From assembly GCA_964384205.1 (NCBI GenBank), contig CAYLKS010000009.1, positions 1 through 43,117 of the forward strand: 43,117 bases of DNA. The letters are read 5' to 3'. Origin of the DNA: CAYLKS01 sp964384205 [NCBI: uncultured bacterium] (lineage in GTDB: Bacteria; JAGOEH01). The notes under the pieces were generated by a model. The model had not been told where the DNA came from, did not search any database, and saw only the letters and a list, made by a program, of their open reading frames with translations. Numbering within the stretch: position 1 is the first letter of the stretch; each line of letters opens with the position of its first letter. The translations under genes were made by a program, and so were the position numbers. Shown here piece after piece: positions 17,601-27,293 of this stretch.

Positions 17601-20600
17601 ATGAAATCATTAAAATCTTATTTTAAAATCTTATTCTTATTACTCATCCCAATATCCATATTTGCGGACCTATCATGGATATTGGAGCCGCAATCTGTAA
17701 CATTAGATCAAGGGCAATTTACTATCCAAAATCTACAAATTAATACTACTATGGGAGAGACCATAACAGGATGGGACTCTCAAGGAGAAGTTAATATTGG
17801 TATTATGTTCTATGATTTCGCAGATAATAACAAAATAGCAAAATTAAAAATTATTGCTCCTCCTATAGGCGGATGGTTTGGAACAGAAGAAATAAAAATA
17901 TATGCTGTAGACAACAATAATGATACAATTAGTAAAATAATTTATGTTACTATAAATTATGTAAATAGAGCCCCTCATATTACTAAAATGTTACCATGTA
18001 ATGAAACTATATCCGACACTACTGTTGTGTTCACATGGTCAGCTTATGATGATGATGAATTTGACAAAATTTTATTTACATTATGGCTTGATGGAACTAA
18101 AATTTATCAAGGCTATGATACAACATTTACTATTACTCATCTTCAATATGGTCATACCTATACATGGATACTTGGAGCTGATGACGGCCAGGACATAACT
18201 TATGATACCTGCCAATTTTCAATTGTAGAAAATACCCCTCCATCTTCTCCAGAAATAACAGGAGTTTCAAAAGCGATTGTAGGCAATGAATATACTATAA
18301 ATATTAAATCTGCAGATAACGAAGGGCATTTTATCTTTTATAAAATTGATTGGGGGGATAATACTATCCAGGATTTTACCGGTCCTTATGAATCTGGTAA
18401 AGATGTAAATTTTACACATATATGGAATACAAAAGGTGATTATACTATCAAAGTTGTTGCTAAAGATAATTATGAGGCTGTATCAGATACTTCAGAATAT
18501 AATATATCTATTGTAGATACCGGGATCTATATTCTTAACCCTCAAGGTGGAGACAAGATTGAATCAAATTCTTCTATAGAAATCAAAGTGCTACTTGCAG
18601 GTTTAATTGGTTCTGAAAATGATTGCGAATTATACTATTCAATTGATAACCAACAAACATGGTCCAGAATTCCTAAAAATAAACTCAACCTATTAAAAAG
18701 TAAAGGTTATTTATCTGGTGAAATGGATACATTAATATTTAACTGGACTGTACCCGATAATGTAAACTCAAGTACCTCATTTGTTAAGGCTATATGGATT
18801 CCGAATCCAATTTACAATAGTATATCTGGAATGTTTACTATATTACCTCATAGAAAATTAACATTAACATATCCTTTAGCCGGCAGCCTAATTGAATCAG
18901 GTAAGCAAGATACTATAAAATGGAACTCGCAAGGACTAATTGATAAAGTAACAATAGCTTTATCATATAATAATGGATTAAGCTACCAAATTATTGCTGA
19001 TAATATTGATAATAATGGAAACTTTATTTATACATGGCCTGATACAAATGCTAATTACTGTTATATTAAAATATATCAAAGTGATGATGAATCAATATAT
19101 GATATAAAAGGAGAATTCCATTTATATTATAATTGGATAAATATTAAACTACCTGATAAAGATGCTATATTAGAAATGACTAAAGATTATAATATCTACT
19201 GGGATTATAATGGAATTATTGAAAAGGCACAAATTCTTTTTATATCACCTTATGATACATTAGTTATAGCAAATTCTGTATTTTTAGAAAATAAAACATT
19301 TAAATGGAGAAATATACCTGACGATTTACAGTATAATGATAGCTCAAGAATTATTATAAAATCACTTGACTATGAAACATCCGACACTTCCGAATACTTT
19401 AAATTAATTCCTTTAAAAAAAGTTATGCTTATTTCACCAAATGGGGGTGAGTTCATATTAGTAGATTCAAATTATACAATAAAATATGAGGCAACCTATG
19501 GCATTGAAAATATAAAATTAGAATATTGGTATAATAATAAATGGAATTTGATAGTCGATAATTATAGTTCAGAAAATTATACATATACATGGAAAGTCCC
19601 TGATATTCAAACAAAATATTGCAAAATTAAAATTACAGGAGATGAAATAGCCATAGATACATCAGATGAAAAATTCTCTATTAGTAAACCATTATCTATT
19701 AAGCTACTTCATCCTGACAATGATACATTAATTGCAGGAACAACCGATTCCATAATGTGGGAGACAACAGGGCTAATTGAATATATATTAATCGAATATC
19801 TTGGATTAAATGATACTTCCGAAGTTTTATTAAATTCTGGTAAACAATATTTCCCGGTAAATTGGTATAATGGTAATTTAAAAATAAGAATAAAAAGTAT
19901 AGGATTACCCAGTATTTTTAATGTTTCTGATTCTTCTATAAATGTTGTAAAATTACCAAAACCTGAAATTATAACACCAGAAGAAGACTCCACAGAAATT
20001 TATGCAGGTGAATATATTAATTTTCAATGTAAAACAATAAATAATGAAGATGCTAAATATTACTGGGATTTCGGAAATGGTATAACAAAAACCGGTACTT
20101 CACCTGAACCAATTCAATATAAAACAAATGGCATTTATAATGTAAAAGTTTGGTATACTGTAAATAATTATACTTCAGAAACAACCCAAACTACTATAAA
20201 AGTAAAAGAGCTTCCTTCAGCTAAAATATTACAACCAGAAAACAAAACTAATTCAATATTAATCTTAAATCCTTTATATTTCAAAGGCCAGGCATTTGAA
20301 AAAGAAGAAGCAATTTATCATTGGGATTTTGGCGATGGTACCTATTCTAATGAATTAGAACCAGGAAATAAAATTTTTACAAAAATTGGAAATTTTAAAG
20401 TTAAATTTTGGTTTGTTTTCAATAATATTGCCTCAGATACTGATTATGTTTACGTAAATGTAAATAACCTTCCACCAGCAACAATATTATCTCCAATGAA
20501 TGATACATCTATTGTAAAAGGGGATTCAATACATCTAATCGGTACAGAATATGATAAATCTCAAAATCCAACTTATTATTGGAAAATTAATAATAAAATA

Positions 20601-21593
20601 ATATCTCAGCAAAGTGATGCTGGTTTCTATACATTTAATGATACAGGCGCATATACAATAACTTATTATTATACAATAGATTCAGTTCAAGCTCAAGAAG
20701 ATACCAGAATTGTTAATGTTCTTTTACCTCTCGATTTAAAAATTACAGTTAAAGATACTATAACTGATAATCCTTGTGAAGAATCAAAAACAATAACAGG
20801 AATTGTAAAATATAACTGTTCTGGAACCCTAAAATCTAAATCTATTATGATTGACGGCGAACAAACAAATAATATTAATTTTATTGATGACACCACATTT
20901 CAATGTACCTTATCAGTTGGTCAACATATTATTACTTGCTCAGGAGTTGATTCTTATGGATTTTCAGATTGTGATACAATATATTTTCAGATAATAAAAC
21001 CGCAAGATTCTGTAAATATTACTTTCCACCTAAACGGAAATGACATACCTAATGATAGTATATCATTAAATAAAGAACAAAATTTATCTATCTTAATAGA
21101 AACCAAATACCCGGAAACTTTTGAAATACTTATGGGTACAGATAAAAATAATCTTCAAAGTATTGCAAAAACAAACGAACAAATATACAATATCCCCATA
21201 AGTTTTATGGAAGCAAATACTTATTATATCAAGGCTATGAATATTCATTCATGCCAGGAAGTTGAAAGTAATATTCTAACATTTAAATTAACATCTACAA
21301 CAGATATACAGGAAAACATAAAAAATCTAAAAGAAACCACATTAATGCAAAATTTTCCAAATCCTTTCAATTCCACAACAAAAATATCATTTTATTTAAA
21401 TAAAGCTCAAAAAGTGCAACTTTCATTATATAATGTCTATGGGCAATTAATAAAAACATTCATAGATAAAGAATTACATAGAGGCACTCATCACATTAAT
21501 TTTAATGCTAATAATTTACCATCTGGTGTATATTTTATAAGGCTTTATACAAAGGACAAAATTCTACAGAAAAAAATAACTTTAATTAAATAG
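17601..21593 (+). CDS. Giant secreted multi-domain protein with type IX secretion sorting domain
   Basis: This 1330-residue protein has a signal peptide (about 1-22, ending IFA). The body is a string of beta-sandwich modules of 90-100 residues. PKD-like modules show WGDN near 250, WDFGNG near 825 and WDFGDG near 910. A repeating SPNGGE...SIxW...W..I.DN...YTW.VPD type lies at about 312-790. The last 80 residues (MQNFPNPFNSTT, SLYNVYGQLI, LPSGVYFIRL, KKITLIK) form a T9SS-type C-terminal sorting domain, so it is probably exported and kept at the surface. The ATG at 17601 lies six bases after AGGAGG; the ATG at 17595 touches the SD. No enzymatic domain is seen. A terminator overlaps its stop. Confidence 0.85.
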   Translation: MKSLKSYFKILFLLLIPISIFADLSWILEPQSVTLDQGQFTIQNLQINTTMGETITGWDSQGEVNIGIMFYDFADNNKIAKLKIIAPPIGGWFGTEEIKIYAVDNNNDTISKIIYVTINYVNRAPHITKMLPCNETISDTTVVFTWSAYDDDEFDKILFTLWLDGTKIYQGYDTTFTITHLQYGHTYTWILGADDGQDITYDTCQFSIVENTPPSSPEITGVSKAIVGNEYTINIKSADNEGHFIFYKIDWGDNTIQDFTGPYESGKDVNFTHIWNTKGDYTIKVVAKDNYEAVSDTSEYNISIVDTGIYILNPQGGDKIESNSSIEIKVLLAGLIGSENDCELYYSIDNQQTWSRIPKNKLNLLKSKGYLSGEMDTLIFNWTVPDNVNSSTSFVKAIWIPNPIYNSISGMFTILPHRKLTLTYPLAGSLIESGKQDTIKWNSQGLIDKVTIALSYNNGLSYQIIADNIDNNGNFIYTWPDTNANYCYIKIYQSDDESIYDIKGEFHLYYNWINIKLPDKDAILEMTKDYNIYWDYNGIIEKAQILFISPYDTLVIANSVFLENKTFKWRNIPDDLQYNDSSRIIIKSLDYETSDTSEYFKLIPLKKVMLISPNGGEFILVDSNYTIKYEATYGIENIKLEYWYNNKWNLIVDNYSSENYTYTWKVPDIQTKYCKIKITGDEIAIDTSDEKFSISKPLSIKLLHPDNDTLIAGTTDSIMWETTGLIEYILIEYLGLNDTSEVLLNSGKQYFPVNWYNGNLKIRIKSIGLPSIFNVSDSSINVVKLPKPEIITPEEDSTEIYAGEYINFQCKTINNEDAKYYWDFGNGITKTGTSPEPIQYKTNGIYNVKVWYTVNNYTSETTQTTIKVKELPSAKILQPENKTNSILILNPLYFKGQAFEKEEAIYHWDFGDGTYSNELEPGNKIFTKIGNFKVKFWFVFNNIASDTDYVYVNVNNLPPATILSPMNDTSIVKGDSIHLIGTEYDKSQNPTYYWKINNKIISQQSDAGFYTFNDTGAYTITYYYTIDSVQAQEDTRIVNVLLPLDLKITVKDTITDNPCEESKTITGIVKYNCSGTLKSKSIMIDGEQTNNINFIDDTTFQCTLSVGQHIITCSGVDSYGFSDCDTIYFQIIKPQDSVNITFHLNGNDIPNDSISLNKEQNLSILIETKYPETFEILMGTDKNNLQSIAKTNEQIYNIPISFMEANTYYIKAMNIHSCQEVESNILTFKLTSTTDIQENIKNLKETTLMQNFPNPFNSTTKISFYLNKAQKVQLSLYNVYGQLIKTFIDKELHRGTHHINFNANNLPSGVYFIRLYTKDKILQKKITLIK

Positions 21594-21626
21594 GAATAAG
21601 GGAGGTCTTCTGGCCTTCCTTATTCC
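21593..21626 (+). terminator. Hairpin terminator of the giant secreted protein gene
   Basis: GGAATAAGGGAGG (21593-21605) pairs with CCTTCCTTATTCC (21614-21626) over 13 positions with one G-T pair and an eight-base loop. The stem begins in the last base of the TAG stop. The T-rich tail after it is interrupted. Confidence 0.7.
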
Positions 21627-21646
21627 TTACATATTCCATTTTTATA

Positions 21647-21675
21647 TTGACTCATTTTTACTTTTTTAGTATATT
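21647..21675 (+). promoter_or_regulatory. Predicted promoter directly upstream of the TrmJ-like gene
   Basis: TTGACT (21647-21652), 17 bases, then TATATT (21670-21675). The -10 ends six bases before the ATG at 21682, so transcription should begin at or next to the start codon. No SD is present. Confidence 0.6.
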
Positions 21676-21681
21676 TTATAT

Positions 21682-22383
21682 ATGAAAATAGAAATAGAAA
21701 AGGTACTGTCAGATTTTTCATTTATTTTAGTAGAACCCGGGCATCCTGGAAATATTGGTTCTATTGCAAGAGTTTTGAAAAATACAGGATTTGTTAATCT
21801 TTCAATGGTTAATCCTGTTGACTTCTATACTAATTCAGAAACAAAAGCATTAGCCTTTCAATCCTTTGACATCTTAGATAATGCCAAAATTTTCTCTAAT
21901 TTCAATGATGCTATTGCTCCTTATGATATAATAATAGCTACTTCTAACAAAATAAGAGAAGATAAAAAAACTATATTCCCTGAAGATATTATACAAATTA
22001 AAAATAAAACAAAGGCAAAATCAATTGGAATACTTTTTGGTTCAGAAAGAAATGGATTGGCTTTAGAACACTTAAATATTGCATCTTATTATTGCTATAT
22101 TCCAGCATATACCAGCTATCCTTCTTATAATCTGGCTCAAGCAGTCATGATTATTGCTTATACTATTTTTAGAAATATATCAAAGGTAGATATAAGGAAC
22201 CATTATACATTAATAAAACAGCAAGAAAAAAATAAATTGATAGAATTTATAGAAAACAATTTTAATATCAAACCTTCTATGAAAAATGGAATTTTAAGAC
22301 TCCTTTCTCATAGTTTTTGGGATGACAAAGATTTGCGTTTTTTTTATAGATTTTTACAATCCATAAAAGGTACATTCAAATGA
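21682..22383 (+). CDS. TrmH/SpoU-family RNA 2'-O-methyltransferase, TrmJ-like
   Basis: The 233-residue protein has a SPOUT fold with its trefoil-knot motifs: EPGHPGNIGSIAR (18-30), GILFGSERNGL (near 118) and YPSYNLAQAVMIIAY (near 146). The order and length match TrmJ, which methylates the ribose of nucleotide 32 in tRNAs; other SpoU members modify other RNAs. The predicted mRNA is leaderless. Its stop overlaps the lpxB start (ATGA), making it the first gene of the lipid A cluster. Confidence 0.85.
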   Translation: MKIEIEKVLSDFSFILVEPGHPGNIGSIARVLKNTGFVNLSMVNPVDFYTNSETKALAFQSFDILDNAKIFSNFNDAIAPYDIIIATSNKIREDKKTIFPEDIIQIKNKTKAKSIGILFGSERNGLALEHLNIASYYCYIPAYTSYPSYNLAQAVMIIAYTIFRNISKVDIRNHYTLIKQQEKNKLIEFIENNFNIKPSMKNGILRLLSHSFWDDKDLRFFYRFLQSIKGTFK

Positions 22384-23513
22384 AAAAAATATTTATTGTG
22401 ACAGGGGAAGCATCAGGAGATCTACAAGCTTCATTACTTGTTGAAAATATAAAAAATATTGATAAGGAAATAGAAATTCATGCTATAGGTGGAGATAAAT
22501 TAAAAAACCAAAATGTAAAATTATTATATCATATAAATGACATAGCTATACTTGGTTTCATTGAAGTTATAAAGCATATAAACAAAATAAGAAAAATACT
22601 TAAAAAAACTATTAATTTCATTACAAAAAATGATATTAAACATGTAATTTTAATAGACTATCCTGGTTTCAATTTGAAACTTGCAAAGGAATTAAAAAAA
22701 AGAAATATAAATGTAATTTATTATATTAGCCCTCAAATCTGGGCATGGGGACAAAATAGAATACACAAAATAAAAAAATATGTAGATAAAATGATTGTTA
22801 TACTCCCTTTTGAAAAACAATTCTATAAAAAATACAATTTCGAGGTTGAATATGTTGGCTATCCGCTGCTTGATATGTATTATAAAAAATATAATTTAGA
22901 GAAATTTAGACAAAAATATAGTTTATCCAATGATTCGTTTTATATAAATATACAGCCGGGCAGTAGAAAAAATGAAATTATAAAATTATTACCTGTTTTA
23001 TCAGATTTTATGGAAGAATTTAAAATAGATAAAAAAATACATTATTTAATTCCAAGGGCAAGTACTATTTCCAAAAATCTTTTATTAGATTACGGTTTAA
23101 AAAATAAAAAAAATTATACTATAATTGATCCAGAAGATTATTACAAAAGCTTAAAATTTACAAATTTTGTTATCACTGCTTCTGGTACCAGTACATTAGA
23201 AAGTGCTATATTTGATAATCCAATGATAATTGTATATAATGTTAATTATTTAACATATTTTATAGCAAAAAAACTTATCAAAATAAATAATATCGGACTT
23301 GTAAATATTGTTTTAGAAGAAAATGTTTTTCCAGAATTAATACAAAATGATCTAACTGTGGAAAATCTTATCAAGGAAGCAAATAAAATAATTAACAATT
23401 ATGAATTCTATATCGAAAAATGCAGACTATTAAAAGAAAAATTAGGTAAACATGAGGCCGCAAAAAGAGCAGCTGAATCCATATATAATTTCTTAAAAAA
23501 TAATGAGAAATAA
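22380..23513 (+). CDS. lpxB: Lipid-A-disaccharide synthase
   Basis: LpxB joins lipid X and UDP-diacylglucosamine to the lipid A disaccharide at the inner membrane. The 377 residues match the family. Conserved segments are GEASGD (9-14), IDYPGFN (about 94), YYISPQIWAW and QPGSRKNEI, with the C-terminal ASGTSTLE and NPMIIVYN. It overlaps the genes on both sides (four bases upstream, eleven downstream). Confidence 0.95.
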   Translation: MKKIFIVTGEASGDLQASLLVENIKNIDKEIEIHAIGGDKLKNQNVKLLYHINDIAILGFIEVIKHINKIRKILKKTINFITKNDIKHVILIDYPGFNLKLAKELKKRNINVIYYISPQIWAWGQNRIHKIKKYVDKMIVILPFEKQFYKKYNFEVEYVGYPLLDMYYKKYNLEKFRQKYSLSNDSFYINIQPGSRKNEIIKLLPVLSDFMEEFKIDKKIHYLIPRASTISKNLLLDYGLKNKKNYTIIDPEDYYKSLKFTNFVITASGTSTLESAIFDNPMIIVYNVNYLTYFIAKKLIKINNIGLVNIVLEENVFPELIQNDLTVENLIKEANKIINNYEFYIEKCRLLKEKLGKHEAAKRAAESIYNFLKNNEK

Positions 23514-24111
23514 AATTGTATTGTATGCTATAAAATTTTTTTTATATTTTTATAATTTAACAATAAATTTTAAGTTAATAGGAAATATTGAACAATATAA
23601 AAAACCTTATAAAAACATTTTTACATTCTGGCACGGAACTATGTTTCCTTTGATTTTTTTATTTAGAAATAAAAAAATAGATATTCTTGTTAGTATGAGC
23701 AAAGATGGAGAAATTATTGCTAATATAATTCATACATTTGGTTATACAACTACAAGAGGCTCCACTTCAAAAGGTGGAGACAAAGCATTATTAGAATTAC
23801 TTAAAAAAGCTAAAAATAATATAAATGCCTTTGCTTTTACACCAGACGGTCCCAGAGGGCCGATATACTCAATTCACCCAGGCGTCATATATTTTGCTAT
23901 GAAAAGCAAACTCCCAATAGTTCATCTATCTGTATCCTGTACAAGATACATATCATTAAAATCATGGGATAGATTCATGATACCTCTTCCCTTTTCCACA
24001 GTAATTGTAAAGGTATCTCACTTTTACTATGTTAATCCTAAAAAATCTATTAAGGAAAATATCAAAAACTATGAAAAATTTCTTTCAAATTCTTATATTT
24101 ATAATATATAA
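23503..24111 (+). CDS. DUF374-family acyltransferase (possible lipid A late acyltransferase)
   Basis: The 202-residue protein shows the lysophospholipid-acyltransferase-like signatures of DUF374: FWHGTMFPL with H44, STSKGGDKALLELL, and FTPDGPRGP (residues 112-120). One DUF374 branch (LpxJ in Campylobacterota) adds the late acyl chain to lipid A. The position here, between lpxB and waaA, fits that role, but this is an inference from context. A hydrophobic N terminus (about 5-22) suggests membrane contact. No good SD precedes the ATG, consistent with coupling to lpxB. Confidence 0.8.
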   Translation: MRNKIVLYAIKFFLYFYNLTINFKLIGNIEQYKKPYKNIFTFWHGTMFPLIFLFRNKKIDILVSMSKDGEIIANIIHTFGYTTTRGSTSKGGDKALLELLKKAKNNINAFAFTPDGPRGPIYSIHPGVIYFAMKSKLPIVHLSVSCTRYISLKSWDRFMIPLPFSTVIVKVSHFYYVNPKKSIKENIKNYEKFLSNSYIYNI

Positions 24112-25333
24112 TATTTTATTATCTGCAATCTTTTTAATCTTATTTATTCCCTTGAGTATATTTCTAATTGTAAAAAAACACAATTTATCAAAAAGATTAG
24201 GATTAACCAAACTAAATCTTAATAAAGATAAAAAAACAATATGGTTTCATTGTGCTTCTATGGGAGAACTCAATGTTTTCTATTCAATATTTCATAATAT
24301 TAAAAAAAATTATGATTATAATATAGTTGTAACTACAACTTCTATAACTGGATACAATAAAGCAAAGACATTATACAAAGAAGCAGATGCAATTACTTTA
24401 TTACCCTTTGATATTCCATTCTTAATAATTCCATTTATTTTAAGGATAAAACCAGACATATTAATTTTAATTGAAACAGAATTATGGCCAAACTTGATAT
24501 TTTTTAGTAAATTGTTCAAATCTAAAATAACACTTATCAATGCACGACTATCAAGAAAAAATTTCAGAAAATATTATAAAATAAAATTTTTCTGGGATTT
24601 TATAATTTCAAAAATTGATTTAATAATAGCAAAATCTTTAACTGATGAAAAAAAATTTAATAAAATAATAAATCAAAAAATTAATTCTTTTGTTATTGAA
24701 AATATTAAAAATGCCAGTCTATATTATAAAATAAAACACACTAAATCTAAATTAAATTTTAAACCAAATAAGTCCGACTTTGTTATTTGTTTTGGCAGCA
24801 TAAGGGAAAAAGAAGAAAATGATATTATAGATATTATTAAGGAGTTAGTCAAAGAAAATATAACTGTAATTTTTGCTCCAAGGCATCTTTCAAGGTTAAA
24901 ACATATTGAAAAAAAATTAATTAACAAGAACCTGACTTTTGATTTATTTAGTAGTAATAACTATAACAACAAATTGATATTGATAGATACAATGGGTATT
25001 CTCCTCGAATTATACAAAATATCAAATATAGCATTTGTAGGAGGAACTCTTTACAACTATGGTGGACATAATATATTAGAACCTGTTTTAAATAATACCC
25101 CTGTCTTATATGGGCCTTATACCTCTAATTGTACAAATGAAAAAAAATTAATAGAACATTTTAATTGTGGTATCAAAATAACAAATAAAAGCCAATTACT
25201 CGAAAAATTATTATTTTTCTATTCCAATAAAGAAGAGTTACAACAATATCGATTAAATATAAATAAATTATTGTTATTGCTTGAAAAAACTAATAAAGAA
25301 ATTACAGAAAACATAAAAAATCTATTACCTTAA
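24071..25333 (+). CDS. waaA: Kdo transferase (3-deoxy-D-manno-octulosonate transferase)
   Basis: WaaA transfers Kdo from CMP-Kdo to the lipid A precursor on the cytoplasmic face of the inner membrane. This 420-residue glycosyltransferase has an N-terminal membrane anchor (about 5-33), then FHCASMGELN with the conserved Glu of the SxGE motif, ETELWPNL, NARLS and the C-terminal GGTLYNYGGHNILEP. I use the ATG at 24071; the frame extends to 24029, but that adds 14 residues without an SD and increases overlap with the acyltransferase gene. Confidence 0.93.
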   Translation: MKNFFQILIFIIYNILLSAIFLILFIPLSIFLIVKKHNLSKRLGLTKLNLNKDKKTIWFHCASMGELNVFYSIFHNIKKNYDYNIVVTTTSITGYNKAKTLYKEADAITLLPFDIPFLIIPFILRIKPDILILIETELWPNLIFFSKLFKSKITLINARLSRKNFRKYYKIKFFWDFIISKIDLIIAKSLTDEKKFNKIINQKINSFVIENIKNASLYYKIKHTKSKLNFKPNKSDFVICFGSIREKEENDIIDIIKELVKENITVIFAPRHLSRLKHIEKKLINKNLTFDLFSSNNYNNKLILIDTMGILLELYKISNIAFVGGTLYNYGGHNILEPVLNNTPVLYGPYTSNCTNEKKLIEHFNCGIKITNKSQLLEKLLFFYSNKEELQQYRLNINKLLLLLEKTNKEITENIKNLLP

Positions 25334-25336
25334 ATA

Positions 25337-25365
25337 TTGATTTTTAATATAAAAATATCTATATT
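25337..25365 (+). promoter_or_regulatory. Predicted promoter for the parvulin-like gene
   Basis: TTGATT (25337-25342), 17 bases, then TATATT (25360-25365), leaving a leader of about 17 bases. Confidence 0.5.
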
Positions 25366-25388
25366 TAAATAAAAAACGAGGTAATGCT

Positions 25389-26873
25389 ATGAAAAAAATT
25401 TTTATATTTCTTTTTACTATAATATTAATTTTTCTCAGTTTTTTCTTTTTAATACAAAAAGAAAAAAAACAAATTAATAATGAAAAGATAGTTTTCAAAT
25501 TTGGCAAAAATTATTTAACCAAAAATGAATTTCTATTCAGGACAGAATTTAATGTAAGGCCTGAATATTGCAGTGGTAATACCACCTATGATAAATATGT
25601 GTGCCTGAATTCTTTTATTGCAGAGCAATTATTTTCAAAAGCATATCAACAAAAAACTAATAAAATAGACGATAATTTTAAATATTATCTAAAAGGATAT
25701 AAAGATCAGGCAATAAGAGAAGAATTATTTTATAATGAAATATGGGATAAAATAAAAATAGACAGTGCAAAAATTAAAGAAGCGGTAAACTATGCTATTC
25801 ACCCATTAGAGGTTGATTTTATTTATGTAAGAGACTCGATAACAGCTTCCATACTGAAAAATAAAATAAAAGATACTTCTTCCTTTAACAAAATTCAAAA
25901 AGAAATTTATAATAACAATCCACCAAAACCGAAAGAAGTAAATTTCGGGATATACGAAGAATCTATTGATAGTGCTCTATTCAATAAAAATACAAAACTA
26001 GGAAGCATAATTGGTCCTATAAAAACAAGTACTGGATATTATTTAATGAAAATAAATCATATATATACAAATGTATTATTCTCAAAATATCAATATATAG
26101 ATTTATTCAATGAAATGAAACGCCTTTTAAAATATAAAGAATCAGAAAAACAATGGAATAATTATATTGCTAAAATTATGAAAGGGAAAATAATTAAATT
26201 TAATGAAAAAGTTTTTTATAGATTAGCATTATATTTTAAAGAAAAATTTGATAATAAAATAAAACAACAAAAATATAATGATTTAATCACATTGTCGATA
26301 AATAATCCAGGTGATAATATTGAAATAGCTAACATCATAAATGACACTTTTTTTACAATTGACAATGAAAAGTGGACTGTAAATGATTTTTTTGATTATA
26401 TCAAATCCAATCCATTAAATTTTAAACGGCATAATTTAGATGAAAAAACATTTTATATTCTATTCCAAAGAAAAATTGCAAAATTAATAAAAAATTATTT
26501 TTTAACAAAAGAGGGAATAAAAAAAGGTTATGATAAAAAAGATAATATTAAAAGAAAAATAAAATCATGGAAAGATTATTATTTTGCCCAGCAATATATT
26601 AAAAATATACTAAGAGAAAAAAATATAGCTACTGATAGTTTAAAAAATTATTATGAACTTTTTGAGGTAACAAATGCAGAATTTGAAAAATTAAAAAAAC
26701 AATATAAAGATAGTATATTTATTAATAAAAAATTGCTGGACAAAATAAAATTAACTTCAATTCAAATGACTCTACATAAAAAAAATCAGATTTATCCTCT
26801 TTTAACACCTCCCTTCCCAATAACTACTAATTCCAATAAAATAAATTACAAAATCTTAACAAAGGAAAAATAA
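25389..26873 (+). CDS. SurA/PrsA-like peptidyl-prolyl isomerase-related protein
   Basis: The 494-residue protein has an N-terminal hydrophobic signal or anchor (about 3-23). Residues about 145-225 resemble a degenerate parvulin (rotamase) domain: VDFIYVRDS at its start and LGSIIGPIKTSTGYYLMKI at its end, the latter closely following the parvulin pattern G-x-x-x-G-P-x-x-T-x-x-G-Y-x-x-x-K. The rest is helical and lysine-rich, as in SurA-type chaperones. It probably folds exported proteins in the periplasm. Isomerase activity is uncertain because the domain is divergent. The cupin gene follows one base after its stop. Confidence 0.6.
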   Translation: MKKIFIFLFTIILIFLSFFFLIQKEKKQINNEKIVFKFGKNYLTKNEFLFRTEFNVRPEYCSGNTTYDKYVCLNSFIAEQLFSKAYQQKTNKIDDNFKYYLKGYKDQAIREELFYNEIWDKIKIDSAKIKEAVNYAIHPLEVDFIYVRDSITASILKNKIKDTSSFNKIQKEIYNNNPPKPKEVNFGIYEESIDSALFNKNTKLGSIIGPIKTSTGYYLMKINHIYTNVLFSKYQYIDLFNEMKRLLKYKESEKQWNNYIAKIMKGKIIKFNEKVFYRLALYFKEKFDNKIKQQKYNDLITLSINNPGDNIEIANIINDTFFTIDNEKWTVNDFFDYIKSNPLNFKRHNLDEKTFYILFQRKIAKLIKNYFLTKEGIKKGYDKKDNIKRKIKSWKDYYFAQQYIKNILREKNIATDSLKNYYELFEVTNAEFEKLKKQYKDSIFINKKLLDKIKLTSIQMTLHKKNQIYPLLTPPFPITTNSNKINYKILTKEK

Positions 26874-26874
26874 A

Positions 26875-27240
26875 ATGAATATAAAAAAACTAAAAGATTT
26901 ACCAACATTTATAGCAGGTGATAATTCAATATTAAAAGAAATTTTAAATCCTTTAAAAGAAGAAAATCTTGCAGTGAATTATAGTTTAGCTTATGCTGTT
27001 GTTCCACCCAATGAAACAACAAAAAAACATCAACTGACAACAAGCGAAGTTTATTTTATCATAAGTGGAATAGGGGAAATGTATATTAATAATAATTCTC
27101 AAAAAGTTGAAAAAGGAGATACAATATATATTCCTCCTAATGCAATTCAAAATATAAAAAATATTGGAGAAGATGACCTCATATTTCTATGTATAGTCGA
27201 TCCTGCCTGGAAAAAAGAAAATGAAATTGTATTAGAATAA
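26875..27240 (+). CDS. Small cupin-domain protein
   Basis: This 121-residue protein is a single cupin barrel. Motif 1 appears as HQLTTSEVYFIISGIGEMYI, with His, Glu and Gly in place, and motif 2 as GDTIYIPPNAIQNIKNIG, where the usual His is replaced by Gln. Metal binding is therefore likely weakened. AAAGGA lies eight bases before the ATG. The function is unknown; small cupins of this kind include isomerases and binding proteins. Confidence 0.8.
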   Translation: MNIKKLKDLPTFIAGDNSILKEILNPLKEENLAVNYSLAYAVVPPNETTKKHQLTTSEVYFIISGIGEMYINNNSQKVEKGDTIYIPPNAIQNIKNIGEDDLIFLCIVDPAWKKENEIVLE

Positions 27241-27242
27241 TA

Positions 27243-27271
27243 TTGACTTTTTAATATACTATAATTAGATT
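27243..27271 (+). promoter_or_regulatory. Predicted promoter for metH
   Basis: TTGACT (27243-27248), 17 bases, then TAGATT (27266-27271). A perfect TATAAT at 27260-27265 is too close to this -35 to be used with it. Confidence 0.45.
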
Positions 27272-27293
27272 TATCAAAAAAGGAGTTTTACTG

